A stretch of DNA of 64,000 nt from Paramyrothecium sp. XJ0827 (GCA_020881915.1 JAJFPB010000005.1:3224001-3288000), one strand, 5' to 3'. Shown: positions 1-12,700, counted from the stretch's first letter. The notes: generated from the letters alone by a model not told the origin. Numbers and translations: made by a program.

Positions 1-357
1 TCCTTGAATGTAATGTGGGAGCGGACCTGAACACCTTGCTCGGAGAGAGCGTTGGGCTCGGTGGAAGCGAGGGTCACCTCGAAAGCCTTAGAGTTGTCTG
101 CAATGGGGAGAGGTCAGCACAGCCCAGGGTGATCCGATTGGCGAAGAATTCAAAAGAGGGGAAGTTTCGTAGAGCAAGCAACGGCAGCTCGAGGAGATGG
201 AAAGAAAACACGTACCGACATCACTGAAGTTGTGTGCTGCGTAGGTGAGCACCTCCATGGGGCCTGCGAAGTCAAGAAGGTCGAACTTGTGATGCAGGGC
301 AATCAGCACATCGATGGGCTCCTGGTCATCGATGGCCGAGGACTTGTTCGCAGCCAT
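1..357 (-). CDS. DJ-1/PfpI-family protein, N-terminal part (runs off the left edge)
   Basis: Two exons are visible: 357..216 and 97..1, separated by an intron 215..98 (donor GTACGT, acceptor CAG). The chosen ATG at 357 gives MAANKSSAIDDQEPIDVLIA, followed by FDLLDFAGPMEVLTYAAHNF. The leading beta strand and the D-x-x-G-P-x-E motif are typical of ThiJ/DJ-1/PfpI class-I glutamine-amidotransferase-like proteins. The second exon continues in frame with a beta strand (AFEVTLAST). The nucleophile-elbow cysteine of this superfamily would lie beyond the left edge, so catalytic competence cannot be judged. An in-frame upstream ATG at 435 would add 26 residues, but the shorter start looks more natural. 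In fungi such proteins range from chaperone/glyoxalase-like to isonitrile-hydratase-like; the exact role is not inferred. It diverges from TSC1. Confidence 0.8.
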
Positions 358-1204
358 CTTGGATAGATGTAAGGTTGTGGGACACGGGAGAGGATGAAAG
401 ATGTAAGTGAAGGTGTGAACCGGGAAGCTTGTCAAGGCTCTCAGCTACAGATGGCGAATTGGCAGAATTGATGTTCCAAGGAGGGATGAAAAGAGGGGAA
501 ATGAATCAAGGGAGAAGCAGAATATAAATGGTTCAGGTAGAGGAGAGGAGAGAAGAGGGGATCACGCGCCTCGTCATCGCGGTGCTGCGAGGAGAGAGGT
601 ACAGTGCCGAATGAAAGTGGTCAACCTGCAGCAACGGCAGCAGTACATGTACATCACGTCGCCCTCAGGGTTTCAAAGCTCCTCCAGTGGCTCGATAGTG
701 GACGGAAAGGCACTCGATGCTGGGTTCAGGACCCACTGAGTGCCGTATGTTTCGTGGGGTCATGCGGCAGCAGAATGCGGGGTTTTAGGGCAAACACGGG
801 CTGCCGTCTGCCCCACTGCCGTACCCGATACTTTGGCAAGCTCCCTGCCCAGGGCTGAGAGACACCCACACCTGAGCCAGGCGCTGAGACAGGGTGCGGT
901 ACTCGGTACTGCCCTTCGGCGGCTGCCGATCATGCGTAGCTCGCAAGTCCAGGCCAAGCTCAGGCCAGAGCTCCCCTCCCCCATTAGGTAAGGCCCGCTG
1001 CACCTTGGCGTATGCAGCACGCAAAGGCCGCTTATCTTTTCCTGATGACACTGACCCACGATGCAAGGTCAAACTTCGCGCGCGCACGCTCAGAAAGCTG
1101 CATCGTAAACTGATTGACTGTCCAGGGTTTGGCCACGGCCTTTGTCATCGCAAGCAGAGAGGAACTCAATCGAGCTCTGGCAGTTGCGATGAGTTACCTG
1201 AAAT
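358..1204. other. Divergent intergenic region between the DJ-1-like gene and TSC1
   Basis: There is no convincing coding sequence. The small frames here (for example 894..1313 +) have no recognisable protein features. A purine-rich tract at about 530-602 is pyrimidine-rich when read on the minus strand, as is common just upstream of filamentous-fungal start codons, so it probably belongs to the promoter/leader of the DJ-1-like gene. The remainder should contain the TSC1 promoter and leader. Confidence 0.5.
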
Positions 1205-4200
1205 ATGGCTTCGTCTAGGTACGTCATCGTCATCTGACGGGTTTGGGAAAATTCTCTTTTCCGCCCGGTTGCGGCACATCATTTTGTTCGATGCCAACTC
1301 TCATGGCCAATGACTGACTGATAGCGCACGCCTGCAGCTCGCTGAAAGATCTATCCAAAGCGATCAATAACTTTATCGCCCAACCGACCTTGCCCTTGCC
1401 CGACGAGCTAGTTGAGTCGATCGCCACCTTCGTGCAACACCACGGCGAATATGACGATGCCGCTTCCGACCGTCTTCAGAGCGAGCTGCTATCGATATTC
1501 GAAAAACATGTCAAGGGAAACTCGGAGGCGTCCGGAGCGTGGATAGCCATCTTGCGGAGGCTTCTCCCTGTTCTCCAAACGCCAGAGCGCATCATCCAGT
1601 GGTTCGACCGGTGTCGAGATGTCATCGAAGGCGCTGTCACGACGAAAAGAAGTTTCATGGAGGAGGCAGTTTCGAGCCTGTCAGACCTCGTCAAACTTAC
1701 AGATGAACAATCCGAAGCATCAGAGGATGGTGCTGGAGCCAACCCCATCATTGAGAAACTGCTTCTCGAATGGATGAGCCGGCTATATCCCCTATACAGC
1801 GAAGGAAGTTCAAATTTTGAGCATTTGGAGAGAATGGTTCGGGATACGCTGATGCAATTTGGGAAGAGACGCCCCAAGGTAAACCCTCAGTGCGCCCAGA
1901 TGGCTCTACTTGTCCCTAACGAGTGCACAGGAGCTTTTTATATCCTTGGATGCGTATGTAGTACAGAAACAATATCGGAAGCAAGCGCTGAGATTCCTAT
2001 GCGATTTTGTTCAAAATCAGCCGCCGCACCTCTACCTAATCCGCCAGACGCCGCTATTCAGCAGTATCCTCACATGCTTGCAACAGGACACGTCGACCAC
2101 GGTCATATCTGCTGCCTTGACAGCCCTCATTATGCTTCTACCTCATATGCCGAGCTCGCTTGTACCACATCTACCGGGCTTATTCAATATTTACGCTCGA
2201 CTACTGTTCTGGAATCAAGAAATAACAAAGACAGTGGAAGCCTCTCGGCGCGAATCAGAACAAACGAGTGCCTGGGAAATCTGCACCTTCGATCCAGACA
2301 TTGATGCCGCCACTGTCGCCCAGCTGTCCAACTACTATACTATTCTATACGGCCTCTATCCCATAAATTTTATGGACTATATCCGGAAGCCGCAGCGATA
2401 TTTACGACACGCTCACGTTTCGGATGCAGAAGACCTCGGAGTCCAACCCACGGAGATTAGGCATCATTCCGAGAAGTTCCGACGTTACCATGTGCTGCAT
2501 CCAAACTTCTATACCCTTACCATCGATTCCGAAAAGACAGATTTCGGGCGCTGGATCAAGAGCGAAGCAGCCGAAGTCGTCGCCGAGTGTATGAGCTTGT
2601 GCCTTGCGCCAGATCCAAATTACGTGGATGGCCAGGATGTACCACCAATGCCGGGTGGCCAAATAGTGAATGCCATGGATGAGGAAGAAAAGGAACACTT
2701 CGAAATGGCTTTGCTCAGCGGCTCCATTAGTCGCCCCAGCGGCTGGGATAATGGGCACTCTATGAGTGCTGAGTCTTTGTCAAGCAACCGGGCTTCGTCA
2801 GCTTTAATGAGACATGGGTCACAATCAAGCCGCGTCTCAACTCGAGATTTTGGCGAAGGAAGGTCTAGGGAGCCTAGTGCAGGAAGTCCGCCATTGCAAC
2901 CACAGCTGACCATTTCGCCCTCTCAAACACAACTCCAAGATCTAATCCAGTCTAACAAGGCCATAAAATCTGGCCTGCACCAGAACTTGCCTAATGATAG
3001 CGTGCCATCTCTTGCTCTTAGCCAGCATGAGTCGACAGCCGAGAAATCTACAGGCCTGCCAGCACCTGTGCAACCAAATCTTGTCAAATCTCCAATGTCA
3101 TTGACCAGCGGAAGCTCCCAGATTGCCCATCTGCAAAGACGAGTACTTCTTCTCCAAAATGATTTGAGCTTTGAGAGATTTTTGAAGCAGCAACACATGG
3201 CTCATATTGGTGAATTACGACGTAGACAGGTCGTGGAGGCTGCTAGCGAGGCAGAGACCCAAAACCTCATTATGATGAACAGGAATTTAAAGAGCCGCTT
3301 CGAAGAGGCCAAAAAGGCGGAGATGCAGGTTCGCAAGGAATCTGAAAAGAGTCGGGCGCTGACCAAGAAGTGGGAGGCAGACCTCGCAAATAAGCTGAAA
3401 AATCTTCGAGACGAGTCAAAGAAGACACTCACCGAACTTGATACACTGCGTCGAGAGCTAGAGGACACAAAGCAGGAAAGCGAGAAGCTCCGTAAGCTTC
3501 TGTGCGATGCAGAGGTTCAAGAGCTCAACTGGAAGCAGAACTTGCAATCAATTGAGATCCAGTCTACCGAGATGGAGAGGCTCAAAGCCGAGGTCCAGCG
3601 CCTCACCTTGTCAGAACTTGACCACCAGGCACAGGAGGTTGAGCGGCAAACCGCCCTGCAGTCGGCAGTCGAGGCTCAGAATCAAATGCAGGCTCTCAGC
3701 ACAAGGCTAGCTGCTCAAGAGGATGAGGTGCAGCGTGTCAACAGGATGTTCCAGTCTCAGATTGCCGTGCTGCAAAACAAGCTTTCCAACGCGCAGGAGT
3801 TGCACGGAAGGGCAGGAAGCGGCGCAGACATCGCTATAGAAAACGCGCTAGCAGCGAGTCGTGCAAAGCAGGCCGAGATGCAGAAGCAGCACAGCCTTCT
3901 TTTACGCAAATATACTGCTCTGCAGTCTTCTTTGCTCGACATGCAGTCTGGAGCCACCCTAGGACACACACAAGGAGAGGCATCGCCTACCATTAAAACC
4001 GACTCTGCAGCTGGATCAAAAACGACCCAACAGTCTCTTTCTTCGCCTTCCTCGCATCAAATGCACGCAAACTTCGAGACTCCAGAAGGCACCGCCTACA
4101 ACGTTACGCCACCATTAGACTCCCAAGGGAGTCGAAGTACTAACGTTGGGCTCACGCAACAGCCTCACAGCCCTTTGGTAGCAGAGAGCACAGGCTCTCT

Positions 4201-4448
4201 GTCGTTGTCAGCAAGCCCTGAGCATCGCATATTCGGCCGAGGTAAATGGCGCCACCTATCACAACTTGGCAGTTAAAACTAACCAGGTTATAGGCGGTGT
4301 CCAAAACCGGATTCGCAAGGAAAGCAAATCCAAGGATAAGGAGGATCTGTCATCGGGTAACCCTGCGGGCTCATCAGGCACGGCGGTCAATTCCAAGAAG
4401 GAAAAGAAGTCAACAGGGCTAAGGGGAATACGCGGGCTGGTAGGATGA
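1205..4448 (+). CDS. TSC1: Hamartin (TSC1), subunit of the tuberous sclerosis complex
   Basis: Exons 1205..1218, 1338..1878, 1931..4241 and 4294..4448 give 1006 aa. Hamartin binds tuberin (TSC2); the complex is a GTPase-activating unit for Rheb and restrains TORC1 at the vacuole/lysosome. The N-terminal helical domain holds the family hallmark near residue 253 (LLPHMPSSLVPHLPGLF followed by ARLLFWN). A long coiled coil runs from about residue 580 to 850 (heptads rich in Glu, Lys, Arg and Leu). The C-terminus is Ser/Thr-rich and ends in a basic tail. The first coding exon is only 14 nt (M-A-S-S plus two bases). It is inferred because the frame is closed by TGA at 1315 with no other ATG, and because acceptor CAG at 1335-1337 restores phase. 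The last intron (4242..4293) rejoins FGRG to GVQNRIRKESK. TSC1 is absent from budding yeast but kept in many filamentous fungi. Confidence 0.92.
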
Positions 4449-6157
4449 GACGAGATGTGACGATTAATCTGGATATCCATGCAGGCCCTCAAATGATGAC
4501 ATAGTGGAAGCAAATTTGCCTCAGTCAAAGAAGCATTTACCGAAAGCCATAACAAATGCAATACTGAGAGCTAGCGTTCCATCTCCGACGAGCGTAGGAT
4601 AATGATGACAATAAAAGCCCAAGCCTTTACGACATCCGGCTATGACAACCCTTCTAAACGGGCTGACGAAGAGCTTACATTGACATGTCTGAACCGGAAT
4701 TGATTCAACTGGAATGCGTAGGAAGCAAACAGTGCCAGCATTGAGATAGACCTTGCCTCGCCATTTCTGGACAGCTCTGCGACGGGATGGTTGGGAAGAG
4801 GTGCGTGCTAGAGCCACCGAAACTTTGCCGCATAACGAAATGCTGGCAGCGGGTTGGATTTCATCGATGGTCGCAAATGCAATCCTCATAATGTCAAGGA
4901 AAACCCCCATAGTCCACATACTCGAGTGTATGGGACCATTGGCAATGCCATACCAAGGCCGAGTGGTGAGTCCTATTCCTAAACATAGATATAGTGTCAA
5001 TAACGATCTCTAGGTCCAATAGGAATAATGTCTGTGCCAATCACAGCAATGGCATATTGTAATAATATCGACTGAACATTATAGATACTGTGTGAATACC
5101 TGTTCATTCTTAGGTCTTGTACGGGTGTCAATCGGGGCGACACCATTTGGATGACGAGTCGGACGGAATCGGGCCTAACCGCAACGTCACCCGATCGGTC
5201 CGTTTGAGAAACAAGAATCACATCTCACAGGCGGAGAAAAAGCCAAAAAGCGAGCTGACGAGGCTTCGACAACGCGGATTCTCAGTGGCCGCTCAAAGTA
5301 GGCGAGTTCCTGGAACGGCTACGTCGGGACCGCCGGCCGCCACCACGTATATGGTTGGCGTCACACTATGAGCGAAGCTTCAAACTCAATTGTCTCCTAT
5401 GCTCGTGTTCATGCTCATCCAATGGAAAATCCCGTAACTTGCTCATGTACGACTTGGAAGATTTTTTTGCTTCCTCATTTTGCTTCCTTTATAGGCACTC
5501 CTCACAGAAGCACCATGGATGAGAGGGATCTGTTCCCAATGACAGGTCCTCCTGGCAAGATGCTACGCACGCTGCCCTGCTCAAAGTAAAGACATCAAAC
5601 CGCCGACTTCTACATGATATCTAAGTACGAAACCTGCGTGGCCCGGTGATGAAGCCGACCACAGACGTCCCCACCCCCATCATTGTGGAGCGGACGACTT
5701 TCCGTTGCCATGATTTGCGGGTATCGGCACTCTCTATGAGAGGGAGGGACTTCCATTTTTAGTAAACTTCGATCATTCGTTCGGGACTGCCTGTGGCGCT
5801 CGGATTAGAGTATGGAGAAAATCCTGGTCCTTTGGTATGCTGCACTAAGCTTAAGAGCTTTGATAGTATACGCAAAGTCGGCCTTGCGGCCGATCCGTCC
5901 TCAACACATTCTTCACAGCTAGGCCTACGGATGGTTCCAGCCATCTTCCTGTATCCCTTACATCATTACTCGTATATACACCCCTCGATTCCTCTTCGCG
6001 CAGCTTGACTTTGCACTCGCATCACTCGCTCTTTTGATTTGGACGGATATCTCAGACACTTCTGACTGGGCACCTGCTTCGTCCAACCCTCACGTTTCAG
6101 TACAATCAAAATACGGTTCAGAGCTTTTCGATAGACTTCCTCTGTGCAGTGTTCAAG
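4449..6157. other. Intergenic region between TSC1 and the GH17 glucanase
   Basis: About 1.7 kb without a supported gene. Frames at 4753..5013, 5117..5371 and 5793..6008 are short and carry no recognisable motif. The last 200 bp look like the glucanase promoter and leader: a TATATA at 5973-5978 and C/T-rich stretches precede the ATG at 6158. Confidence 0.5.
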
Positions 6158-7689
6158 ATGCCGTCCGTTTCGGCGAGCGTTTTGGCTCTCGCGGCGATTG
6201 CTTCCTCCGCCTCTGCCTTCCAGGGCTTCAACTATGGCTCAACGTTCACCAACGGCGCAGCCAAAGCTCAGGGTGACTTTGAGAACGAGTTCAGAACAGC
6301 AGCTGGCCTGCAAGGGACCAATGGCGCCTTCACTAGTGCCAGGATCTTTACTCTGGTGGTGAGCATCCTCCTGATGGCCGCATCTGCGCACCTGGTTGTG
6401 ACATCGAGACTGACACTACGCCGCAGCAAGCTGGTACTGCCAACGACCCCATTTCTGCCGTGCCAGCGGCTATAAGCACAAAGACCAGTCTTCTGTTTGG
6501 TCTCTGGGCGTCCGCTGGGGGCGATGCCTTCAACAACGAGATCGCTGCGCTTCAGAAGATCATTGGCCAGTACTGCAGCCAGCTCGATGGCTTGGTCGCG
6601 GGCATCTCCATTGGAAACGAGGATCTGTACCGTATCTCGCCCATCGGCATCGCAGCGGGCGAGAACCCCGGCACCGACCCTGCCACATTGGTTGGTTATA
6701 TCAACCGGATCCGCGAGACCATCAAGGGCTCCTGCCTCCAGGACGCCCCAATTGGCCATGTTGATACTTGGACGGCCTGGGTCAATGGATCCAACAAGGC
6801 GGTGATTGATGCCGTTGACTTCATTGGCTTCGATGCCTATCCGTACTTTGAGGATACCAGAAACAACCCTGTCGAGGAAGGCCTCAACCTCTTCCAGTCT
6901 GCTTGGGATCAGACGACGGCCGTTGCCGGTGGCAAGCCGCTCTGGATCACAGAGACCGGATGGCCCGTCAGCGGCAAGACGTCCGGCCAGGGCGTCCCCT
7001 CTCTCGCCAACGCGCGTTCGTACTGGTCCCAGGTCGGGTGCCCGCACTTCGGACACTCGAACGTCTGGTGGTACACGCTGCAGGACTCCGCGCCGGGCAC
7101 GCCCGACCCGAGCTTCGGCGTTGTGGGGTCCACGCTGTCGACCCAGCCTCTCTACGACCTCTCGTGCCCCGGTGCTGCTGCGAAGCGCGATGTCGTGGTC
7201 GGGAGGCACGCCTCCGGAGGGCCCAGGACTTCTGTGGGCGTGGCAACTAGCTATGTGGTGGTCAACTCGACGGTCGTGCCGGGGGCTATTGCAACGGGCA
7301 CTGGCCAGGCGAATGGAACGCAAGGGACGAACTCGACGGTCACAGGCAGCCCCGCTGCTACTGGGACTGGTTCAGGGGGCTCTGGGTCTGGGTCTGGATC
7401 CGGATCTGGCTCGGGCACTGGTTCTGGCTCAGGTTCTGGCTCAGGTTCAGGCTCGGGTTCAGGCTCGGGTTCAGGCTCGGGTTCAGGCTCGGGTTCAGGC
7501 TCGGGGAGCGGCGCTGGATCTGGATCTGGTTCCGGATCGGGATCGGGCAGTGGCTCGGGCACGGGCTCGGGTGGCTCCAGTGGCTCCGGCTCCGGCTCCG
7601 GTACCGCGCCCGGCGAGGCCAGCAGCACGACGCTCAACTCTTTCAGCGCTGCGGTTGTCGCCTTGGTCTTGGCGGTAATGATTCTGTAA
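6158..7689 (+). CDS. GPI-anchored endo-1,3-beta-glucanase, glycoside hydrolase family 17 (EglC/Bgl2-like)
   Basis: Exons 6158..6358 and 6427..7689 give 487 aa. The enzyme should cut or transglycosylate cell-wall beta-1,3-glucan at the outer face of the membrane or wall. A signal peptide of about 20 residues ends at SASAF, followed by the GH17 barrel ([10 protein letters not shown]). The acid/base glutamate is in SIGNEDLY and the nucleophile glutamate in [11 protein letters not shown]. The intron is set by continuity of ARIFTLV to [16 protein letters not shown], a conserved GH17 stretch. After the catalytic domain come a Ser/Thr/Gly linker, a Gly-Ser repeat (about residues 380-465) and a C-terminal hydrophobic tail ([11 protein letters not shown]) after small residues, which is the pattern of a GPI signal. 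A 351-aa antisense frame (6268..7323) and an antisense Pro-Glu frame over the repeat are composition shadows. Confidence 0.93.
7366..7610 (+). repeat. Gly-Ser coding minisatellite in the glucanase tail
   Basis: A GC-rich tract codes for alternating Gly and Ser. At about 7443-7503 the unit GGCTCGGGTTCA (12 bp) repeats almost perfectly several times, flanked by degenerate versions (GGATCTGGATCC-like). The unit length is a multiple of three, so changes in copy number lengthen or shorten the wall-spanning stalk without breaking the frame. Confidence 0.9.
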
Positions 7690-8297
7690 ATGCATCCATA
7701 CTTTGAGCATTTTGGCAGATTCAAGCAATGCTACGCAGGCTGATGAATCGACTGATACGGTCGCGATGGTGGGAAGCAAAAAATATCGGTGCGCGCTTAG
7801 ACTAGAGTACCTAGGATATAAATTCGGGGGCTATTGCTGGCAATATTGCAAGGTGATTAGAATGATGGTTCGAAGACATACGATAGTCTCGTCATCTATA
7901 CTGTCCTCTAATTTACTTCCTGAGTGTTAAGTCATTTCGTGCGTCTCCCCACTCAAAAGATGTTGCGTTTCGTTTCACCGAAAAACAATCAGAAGAGAGG
8001 AAATTTTGTTTACAGACGAACCAGGATTATGTAGTTATTTTTAGTTATTCGACGGACAATTTGGTAGGCGTCCGCATGTAAAAATGCTCCTCTGTCCTCA
8101 AGATGATCTGCGTTGGGCGGATTAAGCTTAGCTCAGCTTGGCTGGCCGCTGAGGCCACCATTCATCCCTCGCTCGCGGTTGGTACTTTGTCGTGTGCCCG
8201 GCTCCAGCATCTGGTCCTGCATCCTCCTATTCACCCTTTTACTTTTTTTTCCACCCAGAGCTCCAGAGCCATTGGAGCCACCCGAAGCTACGCGAAA
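7690..8297. other. Intergenic region between the glucanase and the ZIP transporter
   Basis: Contains the 3' flank of the glucanase and the promoter/leader of the ZIP gene. A pyrimidine tract (8236-8262, mostly T and C) lies about 40 bp before the ATG. I see no coding sequence. Confidence 0.5.
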
Positions 8298-9724
8298 ATG
8301 GCTCTCAACCGGAACTTGAGGCTGGCAGCAGCCGGCCTGCTGCTCCTCGCCGTCCTTGTCGTTGCCGCGCCCCAGAAGGTCACCAGCGCCGCGGCCGTGG
8401 AGAAACTGAGCCTGGAGCAGCTTGACGAGGAATTGCAGGTACGTCGACTCAACCACTACGGTTGATTCATGAATAGAGCAAGTTCTAATGGTGTTCTCGT
8501 CTAGACCTGCTCCATTGTCCAGGATTTGAACGCTGCGAAAGCCGCCAAACATGCCGCCGCCCCCTCGTCCTTCACTACGAAGCTCTTCTCGACGCTCTTC
8601 CCCGGCTCGCCCGCCGTCAATGCGCTCCTCGCGACGCTGTACATCTCAGGCCCTCCCAACTTCCTGCTCGCCCTGTGCCCGACCAACATCGATCCGTCTT
8701 CCCTGTCTGTCATGGTGGCCTTTGCCGTCGGTGGTCTCCTGGGCGACACTCTGTTCCATCTGCTGCCCGAGATCTTCCTCGGAGAGGATGACGAGGAGCG
8801 GGCCCGGTTCGTGCTCGTCGAGCCCAACAGGAACCTGATCCTCGGTCTGGCCATCATGGTGGGCTTCATGACGTTCGTGGCCATGGATAAGGGATTGAGG
8901 ATTGCGACTGGCGGGGCTGGCCACGACCACTCGCATGGCGCGCATAGCCACAGTGATGAGCACGCCGTGGCTAAGACCTCGGGCGCGGATACCACCAATG
9001 GCGACGCCAAGTCCCGCAAGAAGAACAAGGGCAAGGAGTCCAAAGCTGTTGCTGAGCCCAAGAAGGAAATCAACCCAAGTGTTAAGCTTGGAGGCTACCT
9101 CAACCTCATGTAAGTGCAAGCCATCTCGAAACTTGTTTGAACATATTGCGCTGATACCAGCACCTTCACGTAGTGCCGATTTCACCCACAACATCACGGA
9201 CGGTCTGGCCATGTCGGCGAGCTTCTACGCGTCTCCAACCATCGGAGCCACGACCACTGTAGCTGTGTTCTTCCACGAGATTCCTCACGAGGTCGGCGAC
9301 TTTGCACTGCTCGTGCAGTCGGGCTTCTCCAAGCGTGCCGCAATGGCTTCGCAGTTTGTCACGGCCATCGGCGCCCTGATTGGCACCCTCATTGGCATCG
9401 CGGTGCAGGAGTTCGGTGGTGCTGCGAGTGACGAACCCCTTGCGCGAAACGGCGGCTTGTGGGGAACAAGTCTGGTAAGTGTTGGCGTTGTATTGTGTGG
9501 CTGGGTTGAGAACGAACGCTAACAGTTTGTTTCATCAGACATGGGGCGACATGCTGCTACCCTTTACAGCAGGCACGTTCCTTTACGTGGGCACAGTGGC
9601 GGTTATCCCTGAGCTGCTCGAGACGGGCCCCAGCAAGCTCGTGGAGCTGAGGAAGACGCTGGTGCAGTTTTCAGCAGTTGCTGTCGGAGCCGGCATCATG
9701 CTGTACATCTCGTGGCACGATTAG
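8298..9724 (+). CDS. ZIP-family zinc transporter, Yke4/ZIP7 (LIV-1) type
   Basis: Exons 8298..8438, 8505..9109, 9174..9474 and 9539..9724 give 410 aa. Members of this branch move zinc from the ER/Golgi lumen to the cytosol. An N-terminal signal sequence or first membrane segment (LAAAGLLLLAVLVVAA) is followed by membrane helices, a His-rich cytosolic loop (HDHSHGAHSHSDEH), a Lys-rich segment, then the metal-site helices with HNITDG and HEIPHEVGDFA, the LIV-1 signature H-E-x-P-H-E-x-G-D. Intron 2 splits the codon in front of ADFTHN. The start of exon 2 is ambiguous: acceptors at 8504 and 8522 are both in frame, and I prefer 8505 because TCSIVQDLN continues the helix. Length fits the family. 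Confidence 0.93.
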
Positions 9725-12700
9725 AGCAATGGATGGGTCGGGTTGACTGAGGAATGGTCAACAGTCAACTGTTTTGGTTAGGCTAGCGGTGTTGAAAAGT
9801 TGTGTCATAGAGAAGCGAGCGGAAGGATGGGGAGTTCAGGATTGAGGCCGTGATTTTCTGCTGGAAGCTACAAGATAGTAGATGTGGCTGGCCGATAGCT
9901 CCGAAGCTCTTGTTTCGAACTCCTAGTTTCTCGCAGTGTTTGGAGCCAAGGTGCATTAAATCGTCTGGACTCGGGTGGTCGCCATAGCCTGCAATAACAA
10001 GGTTCTGATGAATCATGCAGACACCATCATACATGCATGCCATGATTGACAAGAGCGATCATCAACCGCTGTTTTCTTGTATTAATAATGAACCGCATAG
10101 AGTCTGACTTTCATAACACTTATTAGGAGCAGTGACCAGGAAGTCAGTCTGGCGCTTTCAGGCCTGCTTACTGATGGCGTGCGCATTGGGCAATCCTAAA
10201 CCGATATGGCGACACATCACGAAGGGCGTAAACAGCTTGGTCATCATGATGGGCGTCATACTTCTGCTGGATGGGCGGGATCGGATGACCCGAGTATGAG
10301 ACTACGGGTACGCTCACCGACGGCGGGCGGGAACTGACAATCAAGGGTCCATGGGCTATTAATCAGCCATGTACTGGTTGAATCGTGGCCGGGGTAAGGT
10401 GAGGCAATTGGCGGCTCGTGATATGACTCCGCGCCCTTCCCCTACAGGTCGTTTCCGACGGCAACAAAGACAGAAAGAAGGTTGGCGCGAAGTTGACAGC
10501 GTGCGTGCGGGAGGCATGGGGGGAGGGGGTGTGTGATGCAAGAGAAGCACAGACGCAACTTTGTGCTCCATCGGCGCTAACTCGAATGCAGTGATCGACT
10601 GGCATATCGTGCATTCGTGCCCATGGAACCTGGGGCACATGGTGGAGAACAGGTGGAGTAGAAGAGCAATGGTTCATGATCTATTTTTTTTTTCTCCTTT
10701 CTTTCTTCTCCTTCTCGTTGCTTCCCTCGCCGGCTTGTGCTTTCGGCCCTTGCCTGAATGATGAGAAGGATAGATCCTCGGTGTCAATGCTCCCATCTAT
10801 AAGCTGGTGGCCATGGGTCTGGTAAATTGACCCTGGTCTAATCTAACATCAGGATGGCTGAAGGAGTCAAGCCCTCAACCTCGTCAACAGGTTGAGCAGA
10901 GGTGTCATAGTTGTCTGTGGTCATCAACCACGGGGCCAGCCATTCATGGTTGGTTGGTTGGTTCGCTTTGCATGGTGAGTTCGATGAATGAAAGGTGTCA
11001 TTGACGACGAGCGACCTCCCCTGAGACAGCATACATCATTTTGTGGGGGAGAAAGCAGCAGATGTAACGAATTTGCCTGGAATCGTGAATCATTCGAGGA
11101 TAGACATCCAAGTATGGGGCGATATCGGACGACGCACGTTTGGGAAGTAAAAAGGAATGGTCATAGTATTGACAACAAACGCTAATACTGCATATATGTG
11201 GGTGGAAGACATGACTGGCAACACAAGCTTGTGCCAGGGTCATCGAAGCCAAAACTTACCGGATTGGGCGTTTTCCAGAGGTGTTTCCCAATCAGGAACC
11301 CCCGTGTCATGTCAATGGATGCTTGGGCACAGACACAGACGAGGCGGCTGTAATTAGCCGGGCCTCAATAATAGTGTTCAAGTCTGTGCCCCAAGCTCGA
11401 ATGGAAGACCGGGAAAACTTCCTCAGTTGCCGGGCCAAGCTTTATGCCACCCGGTTGTCGATGCCTGCCACGGAACCAGGCTGCGGAAACACAACCGTCC
11501 GGGTCGCAGACGGTGATGGTAGGGCGGACGGGCCAAGAAAGGTGGAGGAGGAAGCTTGACCCATGCGCGCCGACCCATTTGGTCTCTGGTCCAGACCGTT
11601 TGCGATGAGGAGCCATCGTGAACTGGAAATGGAGCCGCCGCCCCTCCCCGTGTCACAGGTATTGGGTTGGAACAGGGGGCCGGATGGGAAGCCAGGTCAG
11701 GAGGGCTTGAAATTTTCACTTACCCATGGTTCCTGGGAGCGCAATGTGGCATGGCGTTTTCTTCCCGCCCTTCTAGACCCGCGATGCTTGACTTACACGG
11801 CAAGGTGCAGAAGGTGGGAGTGGGTACGGGGAGTTAAAAAGTTGAGCTAGCCGGGAAATGAGGGCAATTCTCTGGAAAACGAGGCTCGTCGTGACAGGGC
11901 TTCGATTACCAGCCTCATGGTGCCCGACTCATGGGGCCAGTTCTTGACCGCGGATGTGGATGTCCGAGCCAGGTTGTCAGTTTCAACAAAGGCAGAAGGC
12001 CCCCAACTATACCATGTCGCCCTGCTTTCTAGGCCCGGGGTGCTGCAGCACTTACGCGGCAGAGGATTTGGGGCGCGTGCGTGATGTGGATATCGCGCTC
12101 GGCCGTCAGGGCTAGCTGTGAGCCGCAACCTCCACGGCTCCGTTAGGCGGGAGAAAAGAAGGTGTGCGGGTTAGAGGGCCTCTCACCGCAAGCCAGGTGT
12201 TGTGAACCACTTGGTAGGCATCTAGCGTCGGCATATTTTGAATTGCATGGCGCAAGCAAACAAAGAGAGTTACAGACGAGGAGACGAGTCACAGCCCATG
12301 CTCGACTTATACGGCTAATCAACTTCGACGTTGAGGTTTGTTGAGAGTGCACTGATGCAATTAGTCCGGGGCGCAAGTCCAGAGGAGGGTGTGAGCAAAA
12401 GAGGATTCATCTTCATGACGCGGCTGCATTGGCATCACGATTCGGAAAAGGTTGTGAACCCCAGATTTCCGTCTTGCTAAGAAATCCCCCCCAGTGGGTG
12501 CTAAGGAGCTTGTGCCCCGAGATGAAATCATCGGACCCGGGTCTGACGTGAAGGATCGTCGCTGACCATAACATGCTATTCGCCCAAGCCGCGCCTTGGA
12601 CACAACCTACTGTACAGCACAGGTTGCAAGATGAAAGATCTAGGGGGTGATACATAGCGCACAATGACATTCTCCGTCCTGATTGGTCTCGCAATCGCGA

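Noticed and set aside
6268..7323. 351-aa open frame antisense to the GH17 glucanase
   Set aside because: It lies wholly over a well-supported gene with clear catalytic motifs; the opposite frame is open because of the codon composition and shows no family features.
7251..7724. Antisense Pro-Glu dipeptide-repeat protein
   Set aside because: It is the reverse reading of the Gly-Ser repeat; no start context or conserved flanks.
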